64,000 bases of DNA from positions 830,001 to 894,000 of the forward strand of contig NZ_CP036536.1 of the NCBI RefSeq assembly GCF_005222225.1, read 5' to 3'. Source of the stretch: Salinimonas lutimaris (GTDB taxonomy: Bacteria > Pseudomonadota > Gammaproteobacteria > Enterobacterales > Alteromonadaceae). Below are positions 37,401 through 46,363 of the stretch, piece after piece. The position numbers and the translations under genes are program-made. Within the stretch, counting starts at the first letter, position 1; the number at the start of each line of letters is the position of its first letter. The notes beneath the pieces were generated by a model, which saw only the letters and a program-made list of their open reading frames with translations, did no database searches and was not told where the DNA came from.

Positions 37401-37639
37401 TTGATATCAAAATCAGAAACCCGCGCTCTTAACAAAAAAGGGTTAATACTGATGTCTTCTACCATAACGGTGCGGCCAAGCTGCTGACTTAACATGCCGG
37501 GTAATTTTGCAGTGAGTACAGCTGGGATAATCAGTCCGGCTATCAGCGCATAGAGTAAATAGGCCGCAAGCAGATATTCAGAGATTTTCAGCCAGCGTGG
37601 CTGATGTTTAAACGCAGCGCGAAATGAGGTCAGAGTCAT
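34481..37639 (-). CDS. DUF748/AsmA-like envelope protein
   Basis: A 1052-aa protein with an N-terminal membrane helix (about 20-42), then a long run of beta-rich AsmA/DUF748-type repeats typical of proteins that bridge inner and outer membranes for lipid transport (AsmA superfamily). INPFLLRARVSDFDI is the typical DUF748 opening. An OmpA-like C-terminal section (about 860-1050) contains NERPGLRVNIEGTVNE and NRAKAVKNYL. I chose ATG 37639 because the upstream TTG 37666 falls in the terminator of the preceding gene. A short Pro-Ala-Glu-Gly-Ser repeat occurs at about residues 388-405. Confidence 0.8.
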   Translation of the reverse strand: MTLTSFRAAFKHQPRWLKISEYLLAAYLLYALIAGLIIPAVLTAKLPGMLSQQLGRTVMVEDISINPFLLRARVSDFDIKSEDEQSSFVAFSALEVQISFWRSLLDLTPTIEHVVLSSPYSHVGRTAGGEQTRFNFSDIIEHIQANQTNDTQQDETKDNGVPHIRLNRFALRDGRLLLTDAVTQTTLDYPQLSIELVDLDTLATISVEDAGNADNRYTFDMTTTEGGSVDLTGNFQLSPLSVDGQLALHDIALPPLWRLSDNLIKAALTEGKLNFDIRYRVAEKAQDIGVTLTNGTLTLNDIVLADSEKPRISLSELSVQDIALDTLAKQVKATSITLTKPQINAVYDDSGIDLTRMLLPQRTTTSNKADSTQQTAGTESTDKTSDSVPAEGSQPAEGSHPAEGSAWQVSLTEFALQQGSAQIEEKAISDGVFWRIAPINLSTGEVSTDFSRPVSYQTDIAIAGRTDTWPEQPAGQLSSKGSVQIDNQRVTGTVEIAQIALAQVQPYLNKYVNITLTSGALSTTGKFEADATGKAVFDGQASISELNILDNLKHESLVKWQSMDVSDIHVDTQEQRLDIGTVALQSPYAKVLIDEQRNTNIGNLVKTSDASASDKPRSQQKDNPETDKNTDDTNAKSMAIHLNKITIDNGSAYFADNSLTPRFASGIESLSGSISDLASDAGTAANVDIQGKIDNYAPVALSGSVNPLLEEMFLDVNFSVDGAELTSVNPYASTYMGHYIDKGLLSLNVAYTLKDSQLQGKNHVVIDQLTLGRKTDSDKALSVPLGLAVALLEDSDGVIDLGLEVSGDLDNPSFSFGSIILNALGNLIKKAVTSPFTFLANLVGSDDELNEVTFTAGEASLSSDTRQKLDTLASALNERPGLRVNIEGTVNEVADSRELAIRRLHQQLLAQSGLDALPADLKASNLPQTGPLADALKTLYAQTGENAVEQEREAVIAQLQKQQAADSDNASQTEPAEEAVTRQLHIVMYNKLRNQINIQRSDLGQLANNRAKAVKNYLANDAGITANRLFLLNSRQRLTNENSSAILSLDAK
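36425..36478. repeat. Three 18-bp tandem repeats inside the DUF748 gene
   Basis: Units at 36425-36442, 36443-36460 and 36461-36478; the first two differ at one base and the third has diverged more. They encode PAEGS-x motifs on the minus strand. Copy-number change would keep the frame. Confidence 0.85.
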
Positions 37640-37664
37640 GATAGTCAGCACAGTAAAAGAAAAC

Positions 37665-37686
37665 AAAAGCCCGGTTGGAGCCGGGC
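37665..37686 (-). terminator. Terminator of the DUF2780 gene
   Basis: Stem GCCCGG/CCGGGC (37669-37674 with 37681-37686) followed on the minus strand by TTTTGTTTT, starting 14 nt after the stop. It separates the DUF2780 gene from the DUF748 gene. Confidence 0.75.
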
Positions 37687-37699
37687 CTGATAAAGATAT

Positions 37700-38290
37700 T
37701 TACAGTTTGTTTAGCAGGTTACCCAGCCCCTGTTGCAATAAGGACTGTGTTTTATCCTGATCCTGACTGTTCAGATAAGTATTAATTTGCGAGACAAAGC
37801 TGCTAATCATCTCCGGTGTTAGTCCCAGAGCCTCGAACTGCTGTTTAAGCTGATTAATCCCCTTAATGGACGAGCTGTATTCTGAGGCTTTATTCAGCAA
37901 ACCAGACATTCCGGAACTTTTCTGCTCACCAGAAGATAAAGACGGCAGGCTATCCATGATGCCGCTAAGGCCGGGAATACCGTTGGCCAGTTGCGAATAG
38001 TCAGATGAAGACAGGTTCCCCTTGGCATAATTGAAAATGGATGCCAGGCCACCTTCAGACTGTGATTTGCTCACGCCCAGATTATCTGACACCAGACTTA
38101 CCAGATCAGACATTTCTACCGACTGCGCTGAGTCATTAACGGTATTGTGTGTATCTGTTGCACCTTGTTGCAGTTCGGTACCTTTCTCTTTCGCCGCATT
38201 TTTCAGATCGCTCAGCGAGCCAAAAGCAGAAGCCTGTGAGGACAGGGTGAGTGCTGCCAGTGCAACAGCGGAGAGCGTCAGTTTTGTCAT
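37700..38290 (-). CDS. DUF2780-family secreted protein
   Basis: A 196-aa protein with a signal peptide ending at QASA (about residue 22), then a Ser/Gln/Asn-rich, mostly helical mature part. The DUF2780 core covers about residues 60-190 (DLVSLVSDNLGVSKSQSEGG and GLTPEMISSFVSQINTYL). The family, sometimes annotated VcgC/VcgE, has no known function. The ATG at 38290 has AGGG 8 nt upstream; the frame is open 6 nt further to a TTG. It is transcribed from the AT-rich gap upstream and ends at a clear terminator before the DUF748 gene. Confidence 0.75.
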   Translation of the reverse strand: MTKLTLSAVALAALTLSSQASAFGSLSDLKNAAKEKGTELQQGATDTHNTVNDSAQSVEMSDLVSLVSDNLGVSKSQSEGGLASIFNYAKGNLSSSDYSQLANGIPGLSGIMDSLPSLSSGEQKSSGMSGLLNKASEYSSSIKGINQLKQQFEALGLTPEMISSFVSQINTYLNSQDQDKTQSLLQQGLGNLLNKL

Positions 38291-38841
38291 TATCAAACCC
38301 TAAAGTAAATGAATGTGGAATCATCATACAAGCTGATACGGGGATGACAATCATCAAGGTCTGTTTTATTCATGCAGAACAAAGCAACGTCGATGTTGAT
38401 AAAGGATGAAAATCAGACAACTCATGTAGGGAGAACTCTTGCTTTATAAATATTTTATTAGGGCAAGATAAATCTAAATGCCTATTTATTATTTAAATTT
38501 TCGAGGTTTTGTTTTTATTATGTTAATGGTTATTTTTTAAAATGTTTAAGTTTAATTTTTGTTATAACTTATAATGCAACTCATCCTGTAAATAAGAATC
38601 CTGTCGCTCCATAAAAATCTTAACAGATGGCAGGTTTTTGCTAGGAAAAAGTGATTAAACTCAATTTATTCAGTGGATTAAGTTTATTTTAGAGTGTGAC
38701 TAAATAACACCAAAATCAATTTCGCGTTAAATTTGTGTTGTTGAGATATACATTTTGATCGATAAAATTCTCCCCGTTTATAAATAAGAGAAAGCAGTAT
38801 TTTTGTACTGCTGTGGTTGTCTTAATTATCAGGGTTATTTA
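38291..38841. other. AT-rich intergenic region, 551 nt
   Basis: Divergent promoter region between the DUF2780 gene and porin 1. It is very AT-rich, with a TATAAT at 38570-38575 and several A/T tracts typical of highly regulated porin promoters. No reading frame or RNA gene recognised. Confidence 0.5.
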
Positions 38842-40239
38842 ATGCGTTCAAAAAGTCGTTCAATGGTCATTCGCTGTTCAATCAATTATATCGCCGGAAT
38901 AGCGGGAGCTGACAATAAGCGCTTATTAACCCGATTAGTAAGCCGGACCGCAATCGCATTGTCTTGCGCTGGCTTGTCTGTGAATGCCCATGCTGCTGAC
39001 AGCCATCATCAGAACAATTTTGAGGGCACTAGTTTTCAGGATATCGTCCAGTGGGATGCCTGGTATACGGTCGAAGCAGCCAGTAATATCAGCGGTGGTC
39101 AGGACCGGGGCAGCGCTTATGCCGGCCAGATCGTGCTGGATTCGGATATTGATCTGGAAAAAGCATTTAACTGGAAGAACACCAACCTGAATGTTTTGTT
39201 CACCAGCCGCCATGGCAGCAGCGCTACCAGTTCGCACATTGGCTCGAGCACCTCTATCCAGGAAGTGTATGGCGGCAATGATACTCGCCTGTCCCTGTTC
39301 TCAATCGAAAAAACCTTCTTCGACGGGCAGCTGGAAGTCGAGGGGGGCCGTATGGCGGGTGGTAATAACTTTTTCCAGAACAGTATATGCCAGTATTTTC
39401 AGAATAATGCCGCCTGCGGTAACCCTACGTTTATTTTCCGCAGCAGCCAGTTTTCTTACTGGCCGGTGGCTGCCTGGGGAGCCCGGGTCAAATACCACTT
39501 TTCTCCTAAGATCTATGCGCACATAGGTGCCTACGAGGACAACCGTCAATTTGAGGGTGCTGAAGATCATGGTTTTGACTGGAGTACCGATGAGTCTAAA
39601 GGGGTGGTGCTTCCCTTTATGGTGGGGTATCAGACAACCTGGGAAACAGCCCGGTATCCGGCTACCTATGAAGTGGGCGGCTGGTACGATACCTCCACTT
39701 ATAATGACCCGCTTAATGATGAAGCCGGTAACCCTGCGGGGATATCGGGGAACGATTATGCGCAGTTAAACGGCCGCTCAGGCTGGTATGCCAGCTTTGA
39801 AAAGGTCGTTACCCGGCCTGATCCCGATAAACCGGTTGGTCTGAAGTTGTTTGGCGATGTGTACACCAAAGGCACCGGTACAGTAGCCGATGACTACTAC
39901 ATAAAGCTAGGATTCCTGCAGCAGGGAACATGGGCTGGCAGAGATGAAGATGCTGTGGGGCTGATGGTTATTCGCCAGCAGTACACAGATCGGGCACTGG
40001 AAAACCAGCGGCTTGCCAGAGCCCGTAATGGTGGTACAGGCACGCCTGCAAGCAGTATGACCATGATTGAGCTTACCTACAGCTATCATGTTAATGATGT
40101 ACTGCGTATTACGCCTAACCTGCATTACATTATCAACCCGGACCAGTTTAATGAACCCGGCCGTACTGAGAACCTCAATGATGCATTCGCGCTTGGTCTG
40201 CGCTTTGATGTTGATTTGAAAGGTCTGCTGTACCGCTAA
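38842..40239 (+). CDS. OprB-like carbohydrate-selective porin, paralogue 1
   Basis: A 465-aa porin with an unusually long N-terminus (signal segment ends near NAHAADS, about residue 53; a later ATG at 38863 would shorten it). The mature part is the OprB-type barrel: SGGQDRGSAYAGQ, then SSTSIQEVYGG, QYFQNNAACGNPTFIFR, DHGFDWSTDES, and LHYIINPDQFNEPGRTE near the end. A disulphide across CQYFQNNAAC is likely. AGGG is 8 nt before the chosen ATG. It is the first of three tandem copies (465, 448 and 451 aa), each with its own long AT-rich leader, so they are probably regulated separately. The substrate is unknown. Confidence 0.88.
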   Translation: MRSKSRSMVIRCSINYIAGIAGADNKRLLTRLVSRTAIALSCAGLSVNAHAADSHHQNNFEGTSFQDIVQWDAWYTVEAASNISGGQDRGSAYAGQIVLDSDIDLEKAFNWKNTNLNVLFTSRHGSSATSSHIGSSTSIQEVYGGNDTRLSLFSIEKTFFDGQLEVEGGRMAGGNNFFQNSICQYFQNNAACGNPTFIFRSSQFSYWPVAAWGARVKYHFSPKIYAHIGAYEDNRQFEGAEDHGFDWSTDESKGVVLPFMVGYQTTWETARYPATYEVGGWYDTSTYNDPLNDEAGNPAGISGNDYAQLNGRSGWYASFEKVVTRPDPDKPVGLKLFGDVYTKGTGTVADDYYIKLGFLQQGTWAGRDEDAVGLMVIRQQYTDRALENQRLARARNGGTGTPASSMTMIELTYSYHVNDVLRITPNLHYIINPDQFNEPGRTENLNDAFALGLRFDVDLKGLLYR

Positions 40240-40769
40240 TATCGTTGTTACACACGGTCGGTGCAAAATATCAACCTCCGACCGACAACCTGTTCGCGCA
40301 TCAGTAAAAATAAATAACGCAGATTTATTTATTTTATGCTGGTGTGTGGAATGCGCTGTCAGTTTGGCTGGAGGGCTGCCGTTGACACGGTGGGTGTTCA
40401 GGTTACTGATAGCACTCTGGATGCCAATACTGACTCTGCTCGTTTGTAACATTTCAACGCATTGTCACCCAGCCCCCATAATCAATAGCCAATAAAATCA
40501 GCTCTATTCCTGGAAGAGATGTTAACAATGTGGGTGTTGAGTTGTTCTGCTTTCCCTTGCAGTGGTAGGGATTATTAATGCTTTAATTTCATTGGGTTAC
40601 TACTTTAGTCTAAATCTAATGTTTAATAGCATGCTAACTAAATTTAAATAAACAAGGTTGATTTATTATCTTGAGTCCTTTACATTGCACTTTATTGAAA
40701 GCCTGTTAATGCAATGTAACCAGTTTGCGTTGGCAGATTGATAAGCCGAATTACGCAGAGAGATATACT
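40240..40769. other. AT-rich intergenic region, 530 nt
   Basis: Leader of porin 2. It contains a weak hairpin (CGGTCGG/CCGACCG, 40255-40284) just after porin 1 and the inverted repeat at 40680-40719. A minus-strand open frame across the end of porin 1 (39907-40452) is a codon-bias shadow. Confidence 0.5.
40680..40719. promoter_or_regulatory. 10-bp inverted repeat in the porin 2 leader
   Basis: TTACATTGCA (40680-40689) and TGCAATGTAA (40710-40719), perfect, spaced by 20 nt, ending 50 nt before the ATG. It could be a two-half-site operator or an RNA stem-loop. I do not see it in front of porins 1 or 3. Confidence 0.5.
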
Positions 40770-42116
40770 ATGCGCCAGTTTTCTTTAATGTCATCAGATG
40801 TACCTCGTTCAGCCCATGCTTCTTTATCTTTTAAATCAGGTAAACGTGCTGCCTGTAGCCTGATTGTTGCCAGCGCACTGGCAGGCAACGCGGTGGCTGC
40901 ATCACAGGATAATAGCGACTATGTGCAATGGCTGGCGGCCTACACCGGCGAAGGTGCGGCCCTGGTTGATGGTGGCAGGGAAACCGGAAATGCCTATGCC
41001 GGTCAGCTCTTTCTTGGTGCTGAGATTGATATGCAAAAAGCGGCCGGCTGGAATAGCACCAAGGTTCACGTTGCGTTTAATAATCGCCACGGTAAAAGTG
41101 TTGCTGAAAAATATATTGGTAACAGCACCTCAGTACAGGAAATTTATGGTGGACAGAATTCACGGCTAACCCGGTTGTCTGTTGAAACCCATTTGATGGA
41201 CGGCCAGCTGGAGCTTGAGGGAGGCCGTATGCCGGCTAACATCAGCTTTCTTGGCTCAGAACTGTGTCAGTATTTTCAGAATAACGCCGCCTGCGGTAAC
41301 CCCACCTTTGTATTTCGCACCAGTAACTTTTCGTGGTGGCCGGTGTCGGCGTGGGGCGCCCGGGCTAAATACTGGCTGAATAATGATGTGTATTTCCATG
41401 CCGGTGTGTATGAAGAGAACAGCGCGCATCAGGATAATGGCGATCACGGGTTTGACTGGAGTACAGATGAATCTACCGGCGTGGTATTGCCCTTTACGCT
41501 GGGTTACCAGACAACCTGGGAAAATGATCGCTACCCGAGTAAGTATGAAGTAGGGGGCTGGTATGATGGTACGGATTACACCGATCCGCTACTGGACGCT
41601 GAAGGGGCGCCTGCGCTGGTCTCTGGCAATGAGTACGCGGCGAAAGATGGCCGTTCTGGTGTATTTTTACGATTTGAACAGGTTGTTACCCGGGCTGAAA
41701 TGAATAGCAAGCGTGGTCTGACGGTATTTGGTGACTTTGTTACCGGTGTGTCTGGTGAATTAACCGAGGACTATTTTGTTAAATTGGGATTATTACAGCG
41801 CGGTACCTTTGCCGGCCGTAACGATGATGCAATTGGCTTTGTGGTTACCCGACAGCAGTACAGCGATGAAGCGTTACAGAATGTGCAACTGGCCCGGGCA
41901 TTAAACGGTGGTATTGGTATCCCGCCAAGCAGCCAGACGATGATGGAGCTAAGTTACAGCTATCAGTACGACGACAATATCCGGATTATACCTAACGTGC
42001 ATTACATCATTAACCCTGACCAGTTTGCAGAGCCTGGACGAACAGAAGACCTAGACGACGCTGTAGTGATTGGCCTGCGGTTTGATGTCAACCTGGCCGG
42101 AATCTTCAATCTGTAA
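40770..42116 (+). CDS. OprB-like carbohydrate-selective porin, paralogue 2
   Basis: A 448-aa tandem paralogue of the porins on both sides. The signal segment ends near NAVAASQ (about residue 45). It shares STSVQEIYGG, CQYFQNNAACGNPTFVFR, DHGFDWSTDESTGVVLPF, ARALNGGIGIPPSSQTM and HYIINPDQFAEPGRTED with its neighbours, so it arose by gene duplication. GAGAG lies about 8 nt before the ATG. A strong terminator follows, so it is transcribed separately from porin 3. Confidence 0.88.
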   Translation: MRQFSLMSSDVPRSAHASLSFKSGKRAACSLIVASALAGNAVAASQDNSDYVQWLAAYTGEGAALVDGGRETGNAYAGQLFLGAEIDMQKAAGWNSTKVHVAFNNRHGKSVAEKYIGNSTSVQEIYGGQNSRLTRLSVETHLMDGQLELEGGRMPANISFLGSELCQYFQNNAACGNPTFVFRTSNFSWWPVSAWGARAKYWLNNDVYFHAGVYEENSAHQDNGDHGFDWSTDESTGVVLPFTLGYQTTWENDRYPSKYEVGGWYDGTDYTDPLLDAEGAPALVSGNEYAAKDGRSGVFLRFEQVVTRAEMNSKRGLTVFGDFVTGVSGELTEDYFVKLGLLQRGTFAGRNDDAIGFVVTRQQYSDEALQNVQLARALNGGIGIPPSSQTMMELSYSYQYDDNIRIIPNVHYIINPDQFAEPGRTEDLDDAVVIGLRFDVNLAGIFNL

Positions 42117-42489
42117 GATCTGTTTGGGCATAACTACGCCTGAGCTCTTGCTACACCTATACCTGAAGCCGCCTCCTGGCGGCTTTTTTGTTTGTCTCTG
42201 TTCTGTACCCTGCTGAGCTATATCGCTAATCAATGTAATGGAATATTGCGTTTAGCAGATCCCAATTTTGAAATATTTATTCTGAATTGGTCGATCGTAA
42301 AACTTCTATTTTTCATTGAGTTAGCGCATCCATATTTCACAATTCGTTGTTTAACGCTGGTTTTGTTAATTTTTTGGGTTGATTTGCTTTTTAGCTTGAC
42401 GTAAATTTCATGAATTAAATAAATTGTTAACGCGTCGTTACGAAATATTTATTTCAAATTCGGCATGCGAAAAATAAAAGAGAGATGAA
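42117..42489. other. Intergenic region before porin 3, 373 nt
   Basis: It holds the porin 2 terminator and then about 300 nt of AT-rich leader for porin 3. The 70-codon frame at 42192-42404 is low-quality and not called. Confidence 0.5.
42167..42190 (+). terminator. Terminator of porin 2
   Basis: Stem AGCCGCC/GGCGGCT with a TCCT loop, then a seven-T stretch (last stem base included). Confidence 0.9.
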
Positions 42490-43845
42490 ATGCGCCCTAC
42501 AAACGTATCCTGCAATATTACCCACAATGTGCCTGTTAACGCTGAACTGTCGCCGCAAACGTCATCCTTATTAAAGAAAATGCGCCCGGCACTCCTGATG
42601 CTGCTAAGTACGCCTTTATTTGCCCAATCAGGTGATAATCAGATAGTTGACTGGCAGGCTTCTTATACCGGGCAATCAGCAGCCATTATTGACGGAGGGA
42701 AAGAGCATGGTAGTGCTTATGCAGGACAGTTGGTGCTGGGTGCTGCCTTAGATCTGGAACAAGCTTTTAACTGGACAGACACCAAACTTCACGTTGCTTT
42801 TACCGACCGGCACGGTACGAACCTCGCCCAGCGTTTTATCGGGTCGAGCACTTCAGTGCAGGAAACATACGGCGGCGGTCAGAATGCCCGGTTAACCCGG
42901 TTGTCGATTGAAAAAACTTATTTAGACGGTGACTTACTGATAGAAGCGGGGCGATTACCAGCCAGCATCAGCTTTTTGGTGACCGATGTGTGTCAGTACT
43001 TTCAAAATAATGCCACTTGCGGAAATCCCACATTTATCTTCCGCACCAGTAATATTTCCTGGTGGCCGGTATCGTCGTGGGGCGCGCGTACGCAATACTG
43101 GTTCTCCGACGCTACCTACTTCCATACAGGTGTATTTGAAGAAAACACGCCATATCAGGATGAGTCCGACCACGGCTTTGACTGGAGTATCAATGAATCC
43201 ACTGGTGTAGTGGTGCCTGTTGCGTTTGGTTACAAAACGACGTTTGATAATGATGATTACCCAAGCTGGTATGAGATTGGCGGTTACTACGACAGTACCG
43301 AGTATGCAGAACCGTTACGTGATGAGTCAGGACAGCCAGCGTTATTGTCAGGCAACGACTATGCAATGGATAGGGGGCGCTCTGGCATCTTTGCCCGTTT
43401 TGAACAAGTTGTGTCCCGAGAAAGCCGTGACAATCAGCGTGGATTACAGGTGTTCGGAGACGTCCTGACCGGCTTGTCAGGTGAGCTGACAGAGTCATAT
43501 TTCCTGAAGTTCGGCTTACTATATCGCGGCACTTTTGCCAGTCGCGATCAGGATGTCCTTGGGTTTGTCATCAGTCGCCAGCAATACAGCGACGACGCCC
43601 TGGAAAATGTGCGTATAGCCCGCGCGCTAAATGGTGGAACAGGCACACCACAAAGTAGTATGACCATGATGGAGTTCAGCTATGGCTATCAGCTCAATGA
43701 ACATGTGCAGATAGTCCCCAACCTGCACTATATCATTAACCCAGACCAGTTTGCTGAGCCGGGGCGCACTGAGGCGGTGGATGACACTGTCGTGGCAGGT
43801 TTGAGAGTCAACGTTGATATTGAGGGCTTGCTACTTAACCGGTAA
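42490..43845 (+). CDS. OprB-like carbohydrate-selective porin, paralogue 3
   Basis: The third tandem porin, 451 aa. The signal segment ends near PLFAQS (about residue 46). It keeps the block SSTSVQETYGGG, CQYFQNNATCGNPTFIFR, DHGFDWSINESTG, ARALNGGTGTPQSSMTM and LHYIINPDQFAEPGRTE. GAGAG is near the ATG. The last 11 nt overlap the end of the LysR gene on the opposite strand. The three porins sit directly beside the gabDT locus and are likely part of its uptake side, but sugar transport is equally possible for this family. Confidence 0.88.
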   Translation: MRPTNVSCNITHNVPVNAELSPQTSSLLKKMRPALLMLLSTPLFAQSGDNQIVDWQASYTGQSAAIIDGGKEHGSAYAGQLVLGAALDLEQAFNWTDTKLHVAFTDRHGTNLAQRFIGSSTSVQETYGGGQNARLTRLSIEKTYLDGDLLIEAGRLPASISFLVTDVCQYFQNNATCGNPTFIFRTSNISWWPVSSWGARTQYWFSDATYFHTGVFEENTPYQDESDHGFDWSINESTGVVVPVAFGYKTTFDNDDYPSWYEIGGYYDSTEYAEPLRDESGQPALLSGNDYAMDRGRSGIFARFEQVVSRESRDNQRGLQVFGDVLTGLSGELTESYFLKFGLLYRGTFASRDQDVLGFVISRQQYSDDALENVRIARALNGGTGTPQSSMTMMEFSYGYQLNEHVQIVPNLHYIINPDQFAEPGRTEAVDDTVVAGLRVNVDIEGLLLNR

Positions 43846-44776
43846 CCGGCATCGTGGTTGCGCAGCTTTGCTCCAGCTCATCCATAAACAGGTTTACTAT
43901 ACGCTGGTTCGCCAGCGGCCTTTTTCTTATCGCGTGATATTCATTGGTGTAGCTGAGCACATCTGGTAATAAGGGTTTTAATTTATGGTTATAGCCCAGC
44001 ATGGAAACAAAATGTTCAGGCAGATAGCCGGTATATTTACCGGTGAGCAGCAAGGCAATGCGGGACTCCTGTTGATGTGCCCGGGCGGTAATCGGCCAGT
44101 TCTGATGTATTTTATCCGGCTCCCGGCCTGCAACCATTCGCGGTGATTCTACAATGCCCCAGGCGCGCACCTGCTCCAGTGTTACCTGTTGTTGCTGATG
44201 CAGCGGATGATGATGGGCCGCATAAAGATGCATGGTTTCATTAAACAGCGGGGTGGTGGCCAAAGCACTATTAGCGCGCGACAATACGGTAATACCAATA
44301 TCTGCCCGGCGTTGCAGTACCGCCTCTTCCACTTCATCAGAGCCAATCGTCGCCAGGCTCAGGGCCACTTTCGGGGCTTTTTCTGCAAATAACTCCAGTG
44401 CCTGAACTATCGTGCCATCGTGAATGCCGGGAATGTGCTCGGCCAGTGCCAGCGTCAGTGTTCCCAGGATTTGATCATGGCTCTGGTTTACCACCTCTTT
44501 AAACGCTTCCATCGAGCCAAGCAAGTTACGGGTCGCTTCGTAAACTATCATACCTTGTTCGGTCAGACGAAAACCGGAACGACCGCGTTCGCACAACTTC
44601 ATATCCAGCCGCTTTTCCAGGTTAGACATGTGGTTGGAGATAGTGGAGTTGGCCAGATTCAGTGTCAGCTCGGCTGCGGTGTAGCCGCCAGCCTCAACCA
44701 CCGCAGAAAAGATTCTCAATTGCCGGATATCAAGGTCGGTCAGATTTCCTGCAAGTATCGCTTTGTTTTTGCCCAT
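43835..44776 (-). CDS. LysR-type regulator next to gabD
   Basis: A 313-aa regulator: winged helix-turn-helix (about residues 14-73; LRIFSAVVEAGGYTAAELTL, ISNHMSNLEKRL) and a periplasmic-binding-like effector domain (about 100-300). It is divergent from gabD with a 122-nt intergenic region, the usual arrangement for a LysR activator of the adjacent operon. That region contains an AT-rich T-N11-A-like stretch at 44799-44816. The start at ATG 44776 has no good ribosome site; the frame is open to 44812. The effector is unknown but may be GABA or succinic semialdehyde. Confidence 0.88.
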   Translation of the reverse strand: MGKNKAILAGNLTDLDIRQLRIFSAVVEAGGYTAAELTLNLANSTISNHMSNLEKRLDMKLCERGRSGFRLTEQGMIVYEATRNLLGSMEAFKEVVNQSHDQILGTLTLALAEHIPGIHDGTIVQALELFAEKAPKVALSLATIGSDEVEEAVLQRRADIGITVLSRANSALATTPLFNETMHLYAAHHHPLHQQQQVTLEQVRAWGIVESPRMVAGREPDKIHQNWPITARAHQQESRIALLLTGKYTGYLPEHFVSMLGYNHKLKPLLPDVLSYTNEYHAIRKRPLANQRIVNLFMDELEQSCATTMPVTG

Positions 44777-44898
44777 ACATTTGCAAATAAAAAAGTGAAT
44801 AATGATAAACAATTATATAAGCAAAAGTATCACAGGGCTATGCTGCATCTATAAACAAACACGGTGCCTCAGGTACCCTCGCTAAGAAGGATGTAATT

Positions 44899-46347
44899 AT
44901 GCAATCCGACGCGTTACAAACGCTGTTAAAAAATGGCTCATACATCAACGGTGAGTGGAAAAGTGCTCAGCAAAAATTTGATGTAACCAATCCTGCGACC
45001 GGAGAGCTGGTTGCACAGGTTGCAGATGCCAGTGAAGATGATGCACATGCTGCTATAGAGGCAGCAGACAGCGCATTCAAGAGCTGGTCAAAAACGACTG
45101 CGGCTGAGCGGGCAGCACTGTTAAGAAAATGGTTTAACCTGATGACTGACCATGCTGAGACGCTAGGTCACTTATTAACGCTTGAACAGGGTAAGCCGCT
45201 GGCCGAAGCCATCGGCGAAGTAAAGTATGGTGCAGGATACATTGAATGGTTCGCAGAAGAAGCCAAGCGGGTTTACGGCGATACCATTCCTGGTCCGGCA
45301 GCAGATAAACGGGTGGTGGTTATAAAGCAACCGGTTGGTGTGGTAACCGCTATTACCCCCTGGAACTTCCCGAATGCCATGATTACCCGCAAAGCAGCAG
45401 CCGCACTGGCAGCCGGTTGTACATTTGTGGTTCGTCCTGCTACTGAAACGCCGCTGTCGGCTCTTGCTATGGCAGAGCTAGCCCACCAGGCAGGCATCCC
45501 CGCTGGTGTATTTAACGTTGTCACCGGAACGCAGTCGTCAGCTCTGGGCAAAGTGCTTACCCAGCATCCCCGGGTCGCTAAATTTACGTTCACTGGCTCT
45601 ACTGGAGTAGGCAAAATTTTGTTGAAACAATGTGCAGACGGAGTCAAAAAGGTATCTATGGAACTCGGTGGTAACGCGCCGTTCATCGTATTTGAAGACG
45701 CCGACCTGGATGCCGCTGTCGAGGGTCTGATGCTGTCTAAGTATCGCAACGCCGGACAAACCTGCGTATGTACGAACCGCATTTATGTCCACGACAGTGT
45801 GCATGATCAGTTTGTTGAAAAGTTTGTTGCCAAAGTGCGTGAACTTAAAATCGGCAACGGCCTAGATGAGGGCGTCAATATTGGTCCTCTGATCCATCAA
45901 AAAGCGGTCCAGGATGTCAAACAGCTAGTGGATGACTCTGTTGCCCAGGGCGCACAGATTGTTTATGGCGGTACCCCTCAGGAAGATTCTACCTTCTTTG
46001 CACCAACTGTTGTCACTGGGGTAACCCAGCAAATGCCGCTGGCCGCAGAAGAAATCTTTGGACCGGTGTCTGCCATTTTACGGTTTAGCGACGAAAGCGA
46101 CGTGATCGCCCAGGCTAACGATAGCGAATACGGTCTTGCTGCCTATTTTTACAGCCGCGATATTGGCCGGGTATGGCGCGTATCCGAACAGCTTGAGTTT
46201 GGGATGGTTGGCATTAATGAAGGGGCTATCTCTAATCCTGCAGCGCCGTTTGGCGGTGTTAAACAATCAGGCAGCGGTCGGGAAGGGTCTAAATACGGTC
46301 TGGAAGACTATCTGGAAATCAAATACCTGTGTATGGGCGGCATTTAA
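44899..46347 (+). CDS. gabD: Succinate-semialdehyde dehydrogenase
   Basis: A 482-aa aldehyde dehydrogenase that oxidises succinic semialdehyde to succinate with NAD(P)+. The oxyanion asparagine region is ITPWNFPNAM, the catalytic glutamate is in MELGGNAP (about residue 255) and the catalytic cysteine in NAGQTCVCTNR (about residue 289). The length equals GabD of E. coli (482 aa). AGGA lies 8 nt before the ATG. The gabT gene follows by 16 nt in the same transcript. Other semialdehyde substrates cannot be excluded. Confidence 0.93.
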   Translation: MQSDALQTLLKNGSYINGEWKSAQQKFDVTNPATGELVAQVADASEDDAHAAIEAADSAFKSWSKTTAAERAALLRKWFNLMTDHAETLGHLLTLEQGKPLAEAIGEVKYGAGYIEWFAEEAKRVYGDTIPGPAADKRVVVIKQPVGVVTAITPWNFPNAMITRKAAAALAAGCTFVVRPATETPLSALAMAELAHQAGIPAGVFNVVTGTQSSALGKVLTQHPRVAKFTFTGSTGVGKILLKQCADGVKKVSMELGGNAPFIVFEDADLDAAVEGLMLSKYRNAGQTCVCTNRIYVHDSVHDQFVEKFVAKVRELKIGNGLDEGVNIGPLIHQKAVQDVKQLVDDSVAQGAQIVYGGTPQEDSTFFAPTVVTGVTQQMPLAAEEIFGPVSAILRFSDESDVIAQANDSEYGLAAYFYSRDIGRVWRVSEQLEFGMVGINEGAISNPAAPFGGVKQSGSGREGSKYGLEDYLEIKYLCMGGI

Positions 46348-46363
46348 ATAATAGGAAAAGTTA

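Noticed and set aside
39907..40452. 181-codon minus-strand frame across the end of porin 1
   Set aside because: Shadow of porin codon use; no ribosome site or domain.
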